64,000 bases of DNA from a bacterium (GCA_021373025.1 JAJFTL010000022.1:186001-250000), one strand, 5' to 3'. Shown: positions 34,273 to 43,908, counted from the stretch's first letter. The notes: generated by a model not told the origin, from the letters alone. Translations and numbers: made by a program.

Positions 34273-36744
34273 ATGAATTGGGCAAACTTGACAGAACGAG
34301 CTCAAAAGGCGGTCTGGATGGCCCAGGAGTCCGCCAGTTCGCTTGGCAACGACTTTCTGGATACTGACCATCTTCTGATAGGTCTTGCGAAACTCGAGGA
34401 AGGCATCGCCTACGAGGCCATGGTCGCCAGTGGGATTGACCTTCACAAACTCGTCGATTATATTTCGGATCAGGTGAGGGGAGTTAGACACAATAACTTC
34501 CTTGGGAGAAATGACGAAATCATATTGACTCCCCGGGCAAAAAAGGTCTTGGACCTTGCTGAGCGGGAGGCCATTAATCTGGGCGACGGCTACATCTCGA
34601 CGGAACACATTCTTCTGGCCATCGTGCATGAGGGTGGCGGTGTGGGCGTACGCAATTTGGAGGATGAGGGAGTAGATATTTCCAAGTTGGTCAACACCAT
34701 TCTCTCGTTACGGGGTACAGAGCATACGGCTGAGTCGCAGCATGCTGGACATCAGCCCAGACAGCGCACCAAGACGCCGACCCTGGACCAGTACAGCCGA
34801 GATTTGACGGAGATGGCACGACAGGGCAAGCTTGATCCCGTTATCGGCCGTGAAAAAGAAATGGAGCGGCTCCTGCAGATCCTGCTGCGAAGGACAAAAA
34901 ACAATCCTGTCCTCATTGGTGACCCAGGTGTCGGCAAGACTGCCATTGTTGAGGGATTGGCACGCAAGATCGCTGAAGGCCAGGTGCCGGAGCTCCTTAA
35001 GAACAAGAGGGTCCTTGCACTCGACATTCCGAGCCTCGTTGCTGGAACAAAGTATCGTGGTGAATTTGAAGACCGCATGAAGAAGTTCCTTGCCGAAATG
35101 AAAACCGCCGGCAATACAGTGATTCTTTTCATTGATGAATTGCACAATGTCGTAGGGGCTGGTTCGGCAGAAGGCAGCTCGATCGATGCAGCCAATATCC
35201 TGAAGCCTGCTCTTTCCAGGGGTGAGCTTCAGACAATCGGAGCTACTACGCTTGGAGACTATCACAAATACATCGAGAAGGATCCCGCTCTTGAACGGAG
35301 GTTTCAGCCTATTGTCGTCAACGAGGCGACCATACCGGAGTCCATCGAGATTCTCAAGGGACTGAGGGATCGATATGAGGCACACCATCAGGTGACGATT
35401 ACGGACGCGGCCATCGATGCTGCCGTGCGACTGTCTGTGAAGTACATCACCAGCAGGTTCCTGCCTGACAAGGCAGTGGATCTGATGGATGAAGCGAGCG
35501 CGAAAGTGAGGCTTGCATGCGCGGTTCCAAGCGATGAGTATCGCCTTCTGCAAGATGAGCTTGACAAGATTGAGCGAGAGAAGGACGAGGCTATTCGCAA
35601 CCAGGAATTTGAAAAGGCGGCTGGTCTCCGTGATCAGGAGCGTGATGTTCACGACAGAATCGAGAATATGAAGGGCAACTCTCTGGTTTCGTCAGCGTCT
35701 CGGGAGGCGGTCGTCGGTCCCGATGACATCCGTGCCGTCGTAGCGCTGTGGACCAGTATTCCTGTAGAGCGGCTCGCAGAGGATGAACGAGAGAAACTGC
35801 TTCACCTCGAGGATGCTCTCAAGGCAAGAGTCGTCGGACAGGATCACGCTGTGGCACTCGTGGCCGAGGCTTTGAGGCGTTCACGTGCAGGTCTCAAGCA
35901 CCCCACGAAGCCTGTTGGCTCATTCCTCTTTCTTGGCCCGACCGGAGTGGGCAAGACAGAGTTGGCGCGCGTGTTAGCCGAGGAGCTGTTTGGTACCGAA
36001 TCATCACTGATTCGCCTCGACATGAGCGAGTACATGGAGAAGTTCGCCGTGTCGCGGCTTGTTGGTGCTCCACCCGGCTATGTCGGGTATGAGGAGGGTG
36101 GCCAGTTGACCGAGGCCGTGAGGCGCCGCCCGTTTAGCATCGTTCTCTTCGATGAGATTGAGAAGGCCCACCCAGATGTCTTTGACATTTTGCTTCAGAT
36201 TATGGACGATGGGCGGCTCACTGATTCCAGCGGTAGGACGGTCGACTTCCGGAATGCCGTGATCATCATGACAAGCAACATCGGCGGAGGATATAATCGC
36301 ATGGAGAGCCTCGGCTTCAAGCTACCGGGAGAAAAAGGGGAGGCAGAAGCGCACGCTGCATCGATGATGGACGAACTCAAGCACGGCTTCAAGCCTGAGT
36401 TTCTTAACCGCATCGACGAGATTGTCGTATTCAACCAGCTGTCAATTGAGGACATCGAGAAGATCGTTGGGATTCTCCTGAAGAGAGTGACTCGCGAGAT
36501 CGAGGAGGAAGACATGCACCTTCAGTTCACCCCCGAACTCGTGTCGTATCTCGCGCACAAGGGATTCAGCCCGGAGTATGGTGCTCGGCCATTGCTGAGA
36601 CTGATCCAGCATGAAGTGGAAAATGAGCTTTCGTATCGGATACTGCAGGGTGTGTTCAAGCATGGAGACACGATTGCCGTAACAAGCGATGGCCAGAAGG
36701 TGATCTTCGAACTGCCGCAGAAAGAAAGTGTTCCAGCACAATAG
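34273..36744 (+). CDS. clpC: ATP-dependent Clp protease ATPase subunit ClpC
   Basis: An 823-residue AAA+ unfoldase that feeds ClpP. Two N-terminal Clp_N repeats (about 1-140) precede the first ATPase domain with Walker A GDPGVGKT and arginine-rich sensor, then a UVR-like coiled segment (about 425-465, with NQEFEKAAGLRDQERD) characteristic of ClpC, and the second ATPase domain with Walker A GPTGVGKT and the C-terminal D2-small domain. ATG 34273 follows GGAGG by nine bases. No mcsA/mcsB/ctsR is upstream, unlike the classical Firmicute operon. lepA follows nine bases downstream. Confidence 0.96.
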   Translation: MNWANLTERAQKAVWMAQESASSLGNDFLDTDHLLIGLAKLEEGIAYEAMVASGIDLHKLVDYISDQVRGVRHNNFLGRNDEIILTPRAKKVLDLAEREAINLGDGYISTEHILLAIVHEGGGVGVRNLEDEGVDISKLVNTILSLRGTEHTAESQHAGHQPRQRTKTPTLDQYSRDLTEMARQGKLDPVIGREKEMERLLQILLRRTKNNPVLIGDPGVGKTAIVEGLARKIAEGQVPELLKNKRVLALDIPSLVAGTKYRGEFEDRMKKFLAEMKTAGNTVILFIDELHNVVGAGSAEGSSIDAANILKPALSRGELQTIGATTLGDYHKYIEKDPALERRFQPIVVNEATIPESIEILKGLRDRYEAHHQVTITDAAIDAAVRLSVKYITSRFLPDKAVDLMDEASAKVRLACAVPSDEYRLLQDELDKIEREKDEAIRNQEFEKAAGLRDQERDVHDRIENMKGNSLVSSASREAVVGPDDIRAVVALWTSIPVERLAEDEREKLLHLEDALKARVVGQDHAVALVAEALRRSRAGLKHPTKPVGSFLFLGPTGVGKTELARVLAEELFGTESSLIRLDMSEYMEKFAVSRLVGAPPGYVGYEEGGQLTEAVRRRPFSIVLFDEIEKAHPDVFDILLQIMDDGRLTDSSGRTVDFRNAVIIMTSNIGGGYNRMESLGFKLPGEKGEAEAHAASMMDELKHGFKPEFLNRIDEIVVFNQLSIEDIEKIVGILLKRVTREIEEEDMHLQFTPELVSYLAHKGFSPEYGARPLLRLIQHEVENELSYRILQGVFKHGDTIAVTSDGQKVIFELPQKESVPAQ

Positions 36745-36753
36745 GCTGGAGCA

Positions 36754-38559
36754 ATGGATTCGAAGCGCATTCGGAATTTCTGTATTATCGCGCACATCGA
36801 CCACGGAAAGTCGACACTAGCGGATCGCTTTCTTGAGCGGGCTGGGTTCATTCTCAAGAATAAGGGTGACCAGGTGCTTGACCAGATGGACCTTGAGAAG
36901 GAACGCGGCATTACGATCAAGGCTCATCCCATTCGTCTGACCTTCGCGGCACTGGACGGATCGCCTGTAATATTCAATCTCATCGATACTCCCGGGCACG
37001 TCGACTTCAACTACGAAGTCTCGCGCAGTATAGCTGCCTGTGAGGGAGCGGTCTTGGTGGTCGATGCCACGCAGGGTGTTGAGGCCCAGACTGTTGCAAA
37101 CACGTATCTTGCACTGAATCACAATCTCACGATCATCACTGCTATCAACAAGATCGACCTCCCGAACGCCGATGTGCCCGAGACAAAGCGGGAGATTGAG
37201 GAAATCATCGGAATCGATGCTTCTGATGCGTCTCTTGTGAGTGCAAAGTCTGGACTTGGTGTAGACGAGTTACTGCGCGCTATCGAGGAGAAGATCCCCC
37301 CTCCTTCGGGAGACGCTCTTGCGCCTCTGAGGTGCCTTGTGTTCGACTCTCATTTCGACACCTACAAGGGCGTCGTCGTTCACATCAGAGTCTTCGACGG
37401 AACAATTCGGAAGGGAGACCGGATACGATTTATGGCCACCGGGAGCGAGTTTGATGTCGTCGAGGTGGGCTACTTCGAGTTGACGCCTGTGGTGACCGAT
37501 GTGCTGAGTGCTGGAGAGGTAGGCTATCTTGCGGCAGTGATCAGGGTCCCTGCGGAGGTGCATATTGGTGACACTATAACAGGAGCACTGCGACAGACAG
37601 CCGAGCCGATACCTGGCTACAGGCCGGTGCTTCCCATGGTCTTTGCCGGGCTGTACCCGATCGATGCCAACGACTATGAGAGTCTGAAGTCATCGCTGCA
37701 GCGTCTGCAGCTCAACGATGCTTCGCTCACCTTTGAGCCTGAATCCTCCGGAGCGCTTGGGTTTGGATTTCGCTGTGGATTCAGTGGACTTCTGCACCTG
37801 GACGTGATCACGGAACGGCTTCGCCGCGAGTATGGACAGGATATCATTGTGACCGTTCCAAACGTGCGCTATCGCATCATCAAGCGCAATACCGGGGAAG
37901 AGGTGTTTGCTGACAGCCCCTCGAAGTTTCCTCCGTTGGGCGAAATCGATCATATCGAGGAGCCGTTTGTCAAGGCCGAGATCGTGGTGCCGCACGAGGC
38001 CATCGGTGACGTCATGGAACTGGCAAACAAGCGCAGAGGCATCTACGTCAATATGTCCTATCCTGAAAGCCGACGCGCGGTCCTGGAATACGAACTGCCC
38101 CTTTCAGAAATTATCACAGATTTCTTCGACCGACTCAAGTCAATCACCAAGGGCTATGGAACCCTTGACTACGTGCTGGCCGGATATCGCAAGGAACGAT
38201 TGGCCAAAGTAGACGTGCTGGTGAATGGGACGCCGGTAGACGCGCTGTCTTTCGTGGCACATGAAGACGAGGTCCAGCATATCGCGAGATCCATGCTGCA
38301 GCGTCTGAGGAAGTACGTTCCGCGGCAGATGTATGAAGTGGCACTGCAGGCCGCGATCGGCGGAAAGATTGTGGCACGGGAGAACATTGTGCAGCTGCGC
38401 AAGGATGTTCTTGCAAAGTGCTATGGGGGAGACGTCACGCGCAAGCGCAAGCTGCTGGAAAAGCAGAAAGAGGGGAAGAAGAAGATGAAGCAGATCGGCA
38501 AGGTAAGCATTCCTCAGGAGGCATTTCTCTCCATCCTGAAGCGTGAATCAGACGACTAG
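36754..38559 (+). CDS. lepA: Elongation factor 4 (LepA)
   Basis: A 601-residue translational GTPase that back-translocates stalled ribosomes. The GTP-binding domain has G1 AHIDHGKS, G2 RGIT, G3 DTPGHVDF and G4 NKIDLP; the beta-barrel, domain III, V-like and the LepA C-terminal basic domain (KRKLLEKQKEGKKKMKQIG) follow. Length is normal. It overlaps hemW by 17 bases. Its position between clpC and hemW is not the classic lepA-hemW only arrangement, since clpC precedes it directly. Confidence 0.98.
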   Translation: MDSKRIRNFCIIAHIDHGKSTLADRFLERAGFILKNKGDQVLDQMDLEKERGITIKAHPIRLTFAALDGSPVIFNLIDTPGHVDFNYEVSRSIAACEGAVLVVDATQGVEAQTVANTYLALNHNLTIITAINKIDLPNADVPETKREIEEIIGIDASDASLVSAKSGLGVDELLRAIEEKIPPPSGDALAPLRCLVFDSHFDTYKGVVVHIRVFDGTIRKGDRIRFMATGSEFDVVEVGYFELTPVVTDVLSAGEVGYLAAVIRVPAEVHIGDTITGALRQTAEPIPGYRPVLPMVFAGLYPIDANDYESLKSSLQRLQLNDASLTFEPESSGALGFGFRCGFSGLLHLDVITERLRREYGQDIIVTVPNVRYRIIKRNTGEEVFADSPSKFPPLGEIDHIEEPFVKAEIVVPHEAIGDVMELANKRRGIYVNMSYPESRRAVLEYELPLSEIITDFFDRLKSITKGYGTLDYVLAGYRKERLAKVDVLVNGTPVDALSFVAHEDEVQHIARSMLQRLRKYVPRQMYEVALQAAIGGKIVARENIVQLRKDVLAKCYGGDVTRKRKLLEKQKEGKKKMKQIGKVSIPQEAFLSILKRESDD

Positions 38560-39697
38560 GCCGCTTGGCATCTACATTCACATTCCCTTCTGTCGTCGCA
38601 GGTGTACGTATTGCGATTTTCTTTCTATCGGGGGCTCTCAACGGGTGCCTGACACCTATGTCGATGCCATCCTGTCGGAATGGACCATGTGGAAGCAAAG
38701 ACTGGCTGGGCAGGGGTATCGCCTACAGTCTATTTACCTGGGTGGAGGGACGCCATCCTTGTTGGACCCGCTCCAGGTCGGGCGGGTCATTGAGGCGATG
38801 CGGTCTGCCCTGCCCGAGGCTGCGGATGACGAGATCACACTGGAGGCGAATCCGGATAGCTTGGACGGCGAACGGATCCGGCGTTTCGTTGAGGCGGGAG
38901 TCAACAGATTGAGCGTTGGCGTGCAGAGCTTCAGCGATCGGACGCTCAAGACGCTGGGACGGCTGCACGAGGCAGCACAGGCTGAACGCGTTCTTAGAGA
39001 GGCTCGGCAGGCTGGGGTTCAGAATCTCTCTCTGGACTTGATGTATGGACTCCCCGGGTCTGGGCTGGACGAGGAGATCTCCTCGCTCAGGCACGCCGTT
39101 GAACTGGGGCCCGATCATATCTCATGGTATAACCTGACGCTGGCAGCGGGCACTCCTCTGGCCAGGATGGCTTCTGATGGAGAAGTGGTGATGCCAGACG
39201 ATGACATGGTCCTCGAGACCATGCAGAATGGGTGGGCGCTTCTTGAGGCCAGCGGCTACGAGCACTATGAAATCTCGAATTTCGCTCGCCCTGGTTATGC
39301 ATCGCGCCACAATCTTGCGTACTGGTTGTCCACGGAATATGTTGGCTTGGGTCTGGGAGCGTCAGGATTTGTATCTGGCAGGCGCTGGACGAATATTGAC
39401 GAGATGAACGACTACAATGAAGCCATCTCTCAGCAGAGATTCCCTGTTGCATATGAGGAGCGTCTTGGGGGTAGGTCCCGTGAGGGAGAGTATGCCATGC
39501 TACGCCTGCGCTTGCCGGGCAGCGGCCTCGAGTTCGCTGCATTTACGGATATGTTTCACGAGGATGCACGCGTCGTGTTCAGAGAAGAACTAGCTTGGCT
39601 TGCGGCAGAGCAATTGATCGTGCTGTCAGAAGACAAAGCGGTATGTACCCAAAAGGGTCTTGAATTGAACAATCTTGTCGCTGAGGTTCTTGTCTGA
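38543..39697 (+). CDS. hemW: HemW, radical SAM heme chaperone
   Basis: A 384-residue radical SAM protein. The cluster motif is CRRRCTYC (IPFCRRRCTYCDF, about residues 17-24), followed by GGGTPS near 69-74, the VGVQSFSDRTLKTLGR signature and the C-terminal HemN-like domain. It has the HemW length and lacks the longer N terminus of true HemN, so it inserts or hands over heme rather than oxidising coproporphyrinogen. The start is GTG at 38543, overlapping lepA by 17 bases; lepA-hemW is a conserved pair. Confidence 0.95.
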   Translation: MNQTTRPLGIYIHIPFCRRRCTYCDFLSIGGSQRVPDTYVDAILSEWTMWKQRLAGQGYRLQSIYLGGGTPSLLDPLQVGRVIEAMRSALPEAADDEITLEANPDSLDGERIRRFVEAGVNRLSVGVQSFSDRTLKTLGRLHEAAQAERVLREARQAGVQNLSLDLMYGLPGSGLDEEISSLRHAVELGPDHISWYNLTLAAGTPLARMASDGEVVMPDDDMVLETMQNGWALLEASGYEHYEISNFARPGYASRHNLAYWLSTEYVGLGLGASGFVSGRRWTNIDEMNDYNEAISQQRFPVAYEERLGGRSREGEYAMLRLRLPGSGLEFAAFTDMFHEDARVVFREELAWLAAEQLIVLSEDKAVCTQKGLELNNLVAEVLV

Positions 39698-39716
39698 AGA
39701 GAACGTCAATGCATGA

Positions 39717-39752
39717 CACTGGCCAGTAGCCTTGCATCCACACTGGTCAGTG
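39717..39752. terminator. Hairpin between the convergent hemW and ychF genes
   Basis: CACTGGCCAGT (39717-39727) and ACTGGTCAGTG (39742-39752) form an 11-base stem with one mismatch. It spans the ychF stop and could terminate both genes, although no T-run follows. Confidence 0.35.
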
Positions 39753-40805
39753 CGACACGTTGAACCGGAAATGGGCGATTTCCTTGTTCTTTACGACGTA
39801 GTTCTCTCCCTCTATCCTGAGGAGTCCCTTCTCCTTTGCAATTTTGAAGGAGTTGTCCGCCTTGCGGAAGTCATCCAGCGAAATCACCTCGGCAGCAATA
39901 AAGCCGCGAGCAATATCGGTATGAATCTTGCCCGCTGCTTCCCGAGCCTGTGTACCGGCCTCGATGACCCATGCTTTGCACTCGTCTTCCCCAGCCGTGT
40001 AGAACGTGCGGAGTCTGAGCAGTTTATATGCTCTGCTGATGAAGGTGTCGATCGCCGATCCCGACAGGCCGAACTCTTGAAGAAACTCAGTTTGCTCATT
40101 GGGGGGAAGCTCCGAGATTTCCCTTTCAAGCTTTGCATCGAGTACCATGACGGTAGCATCCACCTGGTCCGCCGTGGTGCTCAAGTCGGTTTCGAGACGC
40201 TTCGCGGCAGCCTCGTCTGTCATAGTAATATTCATGACGTACATGACAGGCTTCAGCGTAATGAATGCATATGAGTTCAAAGCCTTCCTGTCTTCATCTG
40301 CCAGCCCGAGGCTGCGCAAGGCCTTCCCCGCCGAGAGGCATGCTTGTGCGCTTGTGAGGAGTTCGCGCTCATGTTCGAGTGGTGGAGTCAACTTCTCCCT
40401 TTTCATGCGTTCCAGGCGATGCTCTACGATTTCCAGATCGACGAGGGCAAGGTCCAGTTCAAAGCTTTCGATACGAGAGATCAATTCCCCGGGCGACGGT
40501 TTCAAGCTGAAGGCGTCGAATACCTCGACCAGAGCGTCTACATTCTTGACATCCTTCAGAAGCTCATTTCGCCGCGAGGCATGTTCCTGGCCCGAGGGTA
40601 TACCTGGAACGTCAGCGAACTCCACACTGGCCGGTGTCGTCTTTTTCGGCTTGAACACACTGGCGAGAAAGTCGAGGTCTGCATCGGCAACGCTGACTGC
40701 TGCGACGTTGGTTCTGGATTGTGACACTTGAGTGGTTCCCTTGGTCAGCGACTCGAAGAGCGTCGTCTTGCCGGTCTGCGGTGATCCGATTATTCCAATC
40801 TTCAT
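39747..40805 (-). CDS. ychF: Ribosome-associated ATPase/GTPase YchF (OLA1 family)
   Basis: A 352-residue P-loop protein: Walker A GSPQTGKTT (about residues 7-15), Walker B VDVPG-like (FADVPGIPSG), the coiled-coil insertion and the C-terminal TGS domain (about 270-350, FYTAGEDECKAW, TDIARGFIAAEVI). The usual G1 of the family is GxPNVGKS; here the loop reads QTGKT. Its G4 is altered as in all YchF, hence the preference for ATP. Converges with hemW; has its own promoter. Confidence 0.95.
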   Translation of the reverse strand: MKIGIIGSPQTGKTTLFESLTKGTTQVSQSRTNVAAVSVADADLDFLASVFKPKKTTPASVEFADVPGIPSGQEHASRRNELLKDVKNVDALVEVFDAFSLKPSPGELISRIESFELDLALVDLEIVEHRLERMKREKLTPPLEHERELLTSAQACLSAGKALRSLGLADEDRKALNSYAFITLKPVMYVMNITMTDEAAAKRLETDLSTTADQVDATVMVLDAKLEREISELPPNEQTEFLQEFGLSGSAIDTFISRAYKLLRLRTFYTAGEDECKAWVIEAGTQAREAAGKIHTDIARGFIAAEVISLDDFRKADNSFKIAKEKGLLRIEGENYVVKNKEIAHFRFNVSH

Positions 40806-40852
40806 TGGCAGCTCCTTCCCGATAGATCGTTCATGCTTAGGTGTTCTTCGTC

Positions 40853-40881
40853 ATTATACTTTTATCGAAGGCCTGTTACAA
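40853..40881 (-). promoter_or_regulatory. Predicted promoter of ychF
   Basis: On the minus strand TTGTAA (40881-40876), 17-base spacer, TATAAT (40858-40853), about 48 bases before the ATG. Confidence 0.7.
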
Positions 40882-41021
40882 GGACGGCACTGAACATTGT
40901 CTATGTAGGTGTGTAGTTGTGACGCTGCAGGAGATGCCTGGTGCAGGCTTGGTATAGGATCCATTTGAAGGATAGTTGAGGTAGACACTGCAATCTGTCG
41001 CCTCTGGAGACGAATGAGTAG

Positions 41022-41753
41022 ATGAAGATCAAGACGGTACGCGGTGCGTTGAATGCTGTGCAGCGCAAGGTAGTCGCCAGTGCCGGCGAGAAAGTGACCT
41101 CCTCTGCCGGGTTGGATGACACCTATGGAGTACTTGCAACAGAGAAGGCATGGTACATAGTGCGTCTTCTAAGAAAGGATGACTATGTCGATTTTGGGGG
41201 GCTGTTCCCGGATCTGGCGAAACAGATCGGTTGGTCACAGGGAGTCAGGGTCACAAAGCAAGGCCTGTCAGACGCGATCAGCGCCACTCGCAAGCTTCCG
41301 GCCCGCGGTGCAATATCGAGCATCTTGGTGTTTGTCAGCGAAGATGGGCGATTCCTTGAGATTGGTCCTGCCACACTGATGGGTTTCTGTGAATACATGG
41401 GATTGGGAACCGGGCGCAGCAGTGACTCATATGTGTTTCCGACGATCATCCTGAGCCCAGTTTTTGGCAGCAGGCGGACACCAGACGAACAGGCCGCTCT
41501 GCAGCGTGCTTCCCTGATTTCACAGGTCAACAGTGACGAAGCTGACGAGGAAACCCGCAAGGAGTACTTCGCGGAAGCCGTTGCTCAGCTGGGTCAACTT
41601 GATCCCCAAGGGATACCCGATTCGCTTGTGCCCGCCGCATCCTTTGATCAATTTGATTTTTCGGGCGATGGAGCCACGCTGGCAGTGCTGGGTGAGATCA
41701 GCCGAAGCCTGACCCGCATACGCGAGCTTTTGGAGAAGATCTCATCGAAGTAA
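41022..41753 (+). CDS. Protein of unknown function (orphan, 243 aa)
   Basis: A soluble protein with no signal peptide or transmembrane helix. It begins MKIKTVRGALNAVQRKV, has a Gly/Arg-rich middle (YMGLGTGRSSDSYVFP) that separates two parts, and ends with a helical segment (ISRSLTRIRELLEKISSK). The first about 140 residues look like a small alpha/beta domain; the region from about 160 is acidic and helical (DEADEETRKEYFAEAV). I recognise no family. It is 17 bases before the G5/3D-domain gene in the same direction, followed by ksgA, so it may be coexpressed with envelope or rRNA-modifying proteins. Codon use looks normal for the window. Confidence 0.75.
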   Translation: MKIKTVRGALNAVQRKVVASAGEKVTSSAGLDDTYGVLATEKAWYIVRLLRKDDYVDFGGLFPDLAKQIGWSQGVRVTKQGLSDAISATRKLPARGAISSILVFVSEDGRFLEIGPATLMGFCEYMGLGTGRSSDSYVFPTIILSPVFGSRRTPDEQAALQRASLISQVNSDEADEETRKEYFAEAVAQLGQLDPQGIPDSLVPAASFDQFDFSGDGATLAVLGEISRSLTRIRELLEKISSK

Positions 41754-41770
41754 AGTGGGAGCGCTCGGGC

Positions 41771-42583
41771 TTGGCAGCCCTGACAGCTGTTATTGTCATA
41801 ATGTGTGCTGGAGTCATGTCGGTGCGCCTTCCGGCGTATTCCGGGCGGCTGGTGCCAGGCACGATTGCCACGACGCAAGGCAATGCAATGAAAATGGCCG
41901 TTCAAGCGGGCATCGCCACTGGCCTGGAAGTGTCTGCGACCGTCACCCATACCAGTGAAATAGTCAAGCTGGTGACTGGACACGAGCGTCAGAGAGGTGC
42001 TCCACGTGGAGTTCTCTCCTACAGCGGTCAGCCTGCATTTGTCCAGGTTCGCGAACAATTGGTTTCAATTGTTGAGCGAATGCCGTATGAAATGCAATAT
42101 CGGCCTGAGCAGTCTTCAGTGAGAGGCAGAGTGGTTGTCTTGAGAACCGGAACAGGTGGAGTGCGGCAGCGTGTGTTTCGTCTGACCTACGAAGACGGCT
42201 CGCTGGTGTCGGTCGTACTGGTGTCTGACTTCCGTGTGGAACCGGCCGAACGTGACGTGATTGCTGTCGGTACATCCGTGTATCGTGGTGGAGCGACCAA
42301 GGAGTTGTATGTGGAAGCTACGGCCTATACGCCGACAGTTCAGGAGACAGACAGCGATCCGTGGACGACTGCATCCGGAATGAAGTCTGGCCTGGGAGTG
42401 GTGGCTGTTGATCCGAGAGTCATTCCACTGGGCAGTAAGCTGTACGTAGAGGGGTACGGATATGCGATTGCGGGTGACACAGGTGGCGCTATCAGGGGCA
42501 ACCGCATCGATGTCTTCTTCTACTCTCATGACGAGATGGTTACATGGGGAAGGCGTTGGGTGAGAGTGTTCGTCCTGCCATGA
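41771..42583 (+). CDS. Secreted G5/3D-domain protein (YabE/Rpf-like)
   Basis: A 270-residue exported protein. An N-terminal hydrophobic helix (about 2-18) is followed by a linker, a G5-like domain (about 90-160) and a C-terminal 3D domain with the Asp triplet VAVDPRVIPLGSKLYVEGYGYAIAGDTGGAIRGNRID. The 3D fold is the lytic transglycosylase-like core of Rpf/MltA-type proteins, so a peptidoglycan-cleaving role is likely. The start is TTG 41771 with GGGAG nine bases before; no ATG is available in the N-terminal region. ksgA follows 16 bases later; the yabE-rnmV-ksgA order of Firmicutes is similar but rnmV is missing here. Confidence 0.85.
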   Translation: MAALTAVIVIMCAGVMSVRLPAYSGRLVPGTIATTQGNAMKMAVQAGIATGLEVSATVTHTSEIVKLVTGHERQRGAPRGVLSYSGQPAFVQVREQLVSIVERMPYEMQYRPEQSSVRGRVVVLRTGTGGVRQRVFRLTYEDGSLVSVVLVSDFRVEPAERDVIAVGTSVYRGGATKELYVEATAYTPTVQETDSDPWTTASGMKSGLGVVAVDPRVIPLGSKLYVEGYGYAIAGDTGGAIRGNRIDVFFYSHDEMVTWGRRWVRVFVLP

Positions 42584-42599
42584 GATCGGCAGCAGCGGC

Positions 42600-43445
42600 A
42601 TGAAGGCACTTGCCCCTACGCAGCTCCGGGATGTGCTTGGTCGCACCGGGATCGTGTTGTCAAAGCGATTTGGGCAAAACTTCCTGGTAGACAGAAATGC
42701 ACTTGCATCAATGGCTTCGCTGTTTCCATCAGGCAAGGATGTTGTGTTCGTAGAGATAGGCGCGGGAGCTCTTGCACTGACGGGCATCCTCGCCGAGCGA
42801 GGCAAGCGCGTGGTTTCGTTCGAAATCGACGAGCGCTTTCGCAGGGTCCATGAGGAGCTGCTTGACGGTGATCCCCTGAGGACGCGCATCGATCTGAGAT
42901 ATGAAGATGCGTTTGACGCTGACTGGTGCGCACTGCGAGGCGACGGGGAAGCCCTTGTGCTCGTAGGGAATCTGCCATATCTCCGATCATCGGAGACTGT
43001 TCTCAAGCTCACTCGAAGCGCTTGTATCGAGTATGCCGTTCTGCTCTTTCAGCGTGAATTTGCGACGCGCCTTGTCGCGGAGTCCGGGAACCGCGATTAT
43101 GGCTCGCTTTCAGTCGTGGCACAGACATTTTTCACCGTGCGTCGGCTCCTCGACCTCCCACCAGATGTTTTTTTTCCTCGTCCTGAAGTTTCTTCGACTC
43201 TATTGGCGTTCTCAAGGCAGCCAGGCGTTCTTGAAGATGGTGAAGTGGTTCCGTTCATGAGGTTCGTGCAGCAGGCGTTCATGCATCGGCGCAAAAAGTT
43301 GGCTGATCTGTTCCGGCGTCTGGGGGTTCCCTTAACGGGAGCATTCGCTGACACGTCACAGCTTCGTCCTGAGGCGCTGACCGCTATGGAGTTCATTGAT
43401 CTCTACCGGGCAGTGTCCCGGACTATCGCACGAGGAGCGTCATGA
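42600..43445 (+). CDS. ksgA: 16S rRNA dimethyladenosine transferase KsgA (RsmA)
   Basis: A 281-residue SAM-dependent enzyme that dimethylates two adjacent adenines near the 3' end of 16S rRNA. The sequence has QNFLVD (about 24-29), the SAM motif EIGAGALALT (about 52-61), FEIDERF, and the catalytic motif NLPY near 125-128. The C-terminal domain (RRKKLADLFRRLG) is typical. Length is normal. It is the third gene of the 41.0-43.4 kb unit. Confidence 0.95.
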   Translation: MKALAPTQLRDVLGRTGIVLSKRFGQNFLVDRNALASMASLFPSGKDVVFVEIGAGALALTGILAERGKRVVSFEIDERFRRVHEELLDGDPLRTRIDLRYEDAFDADWCALRGDGEALVLVGNLPYLRSSETVLKLTRSACIEYAVLLFQREFATRLVAESGNRDYGSLSVVAQTFFTVRRLLDLPPDVFFPRPEVSSTLLAFSRQPGVLEDGEVVPFMRFVQQAFMHRRKKLADLFRRLGVPLTGAFADTSQLRPEALTAMEFIDLYRAVSRTIARGAS

Positions 43446-43458
43446 GCAATGCCGGTAA

Positions 43459-43486
43459 TTGTCTTTTTGACCCGCTGAGATAGAAT
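43459..43486 (+). promoter_or_regulatory. Predicted promoter of the gcvH-gcvPA-gcvPB-argS unit
   Basis: TTGTCT (43459-43464), 16-base spacer, TAGAAT (43481-43486), 42 bases before the gcvH ATG. Confidence 0.65.
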
Positions 43487-43527
43487 ATCGTGGTTCAGCA
43501 GTTCATTCTGATGTGGAGGTAGCGGTG

Positions 43528-43908
43528 ATGAAGATTCAAGAAGACGCACGGTATGCCAAGTCTGATGAGTGGGCACGAGCTGAGGGCGGAGTGGCAACGG
43601 TTGGCGTGTCTGACTATGCGCAGCAAAAGCTTGGGGACGTCGTGTTTGTCGGTGAGATTTCTGTGGGAGCCACAGTGAAGGCCGGCGAAATCTTGACCTC
43701 GGTGGAGTCTGTGAAGGCTGCTTCAGATATTTATAGCCCGGTGTCGGGCAAGGTTGTTGCAGTAAACCACGAAGTAATTGCGAAGCCTGAACTGATCAAT
43801 GCAGATCCCTATGGAGCGGGCTGGCTGGCGAAGATTGAACTTTCAGCTCCGGAGGAATTGAATACCTTGATGAGTGCGCCCGACTATGCAGAGTATCGCA
43901 AAGAATAG
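43528..43908 (+). CDS. gcvH: Glycine cleavage system H protein
   Basis: A 126-residue lipoyl carrier that shuttles the aminomethyl group from P to T protein. The lipoyl-lysine motif ESVKAASDIYSPVSG is intact (K at about residue 66), preceded by GDVVFVGEISVG. ATG 43528 follows a GGAGG ribosome site; an in-frame GTG upstream is not needed. Its end overlaps gcvPA by 23 bases. GcvT and lipoamide dehydrogenase are not in the window. Confidence 0.96.
   Translation: MKIQEDARYAKSDEWARAEGGVATVGVSDYAQQKLGDVVFVGEISVGATVKAGEILTSVESVKAASDIYSPVSGKVVAVNHEVIAKPELINADPYGAGWLAKIELSAPEELNTLMSAPDYAEYRKE

Noticed and set aside
34708-35652. 314-codon minus-strand frame inside clpC
   Set aside because: Shadow of a highly conserved ATPase gene; no start signal.
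42116-43012. 298-codon minus-strand frame over the 3D protein and ksgA
   Set aside because: Runs across two real genes and shows low-complexity Ser/Arg composition.
43446-43527. Glycine riboswitch upstream of gcvH
   Set aside because: The gap is only 82 bases and holds an ordinary promoter; no tandem aptamer fits.
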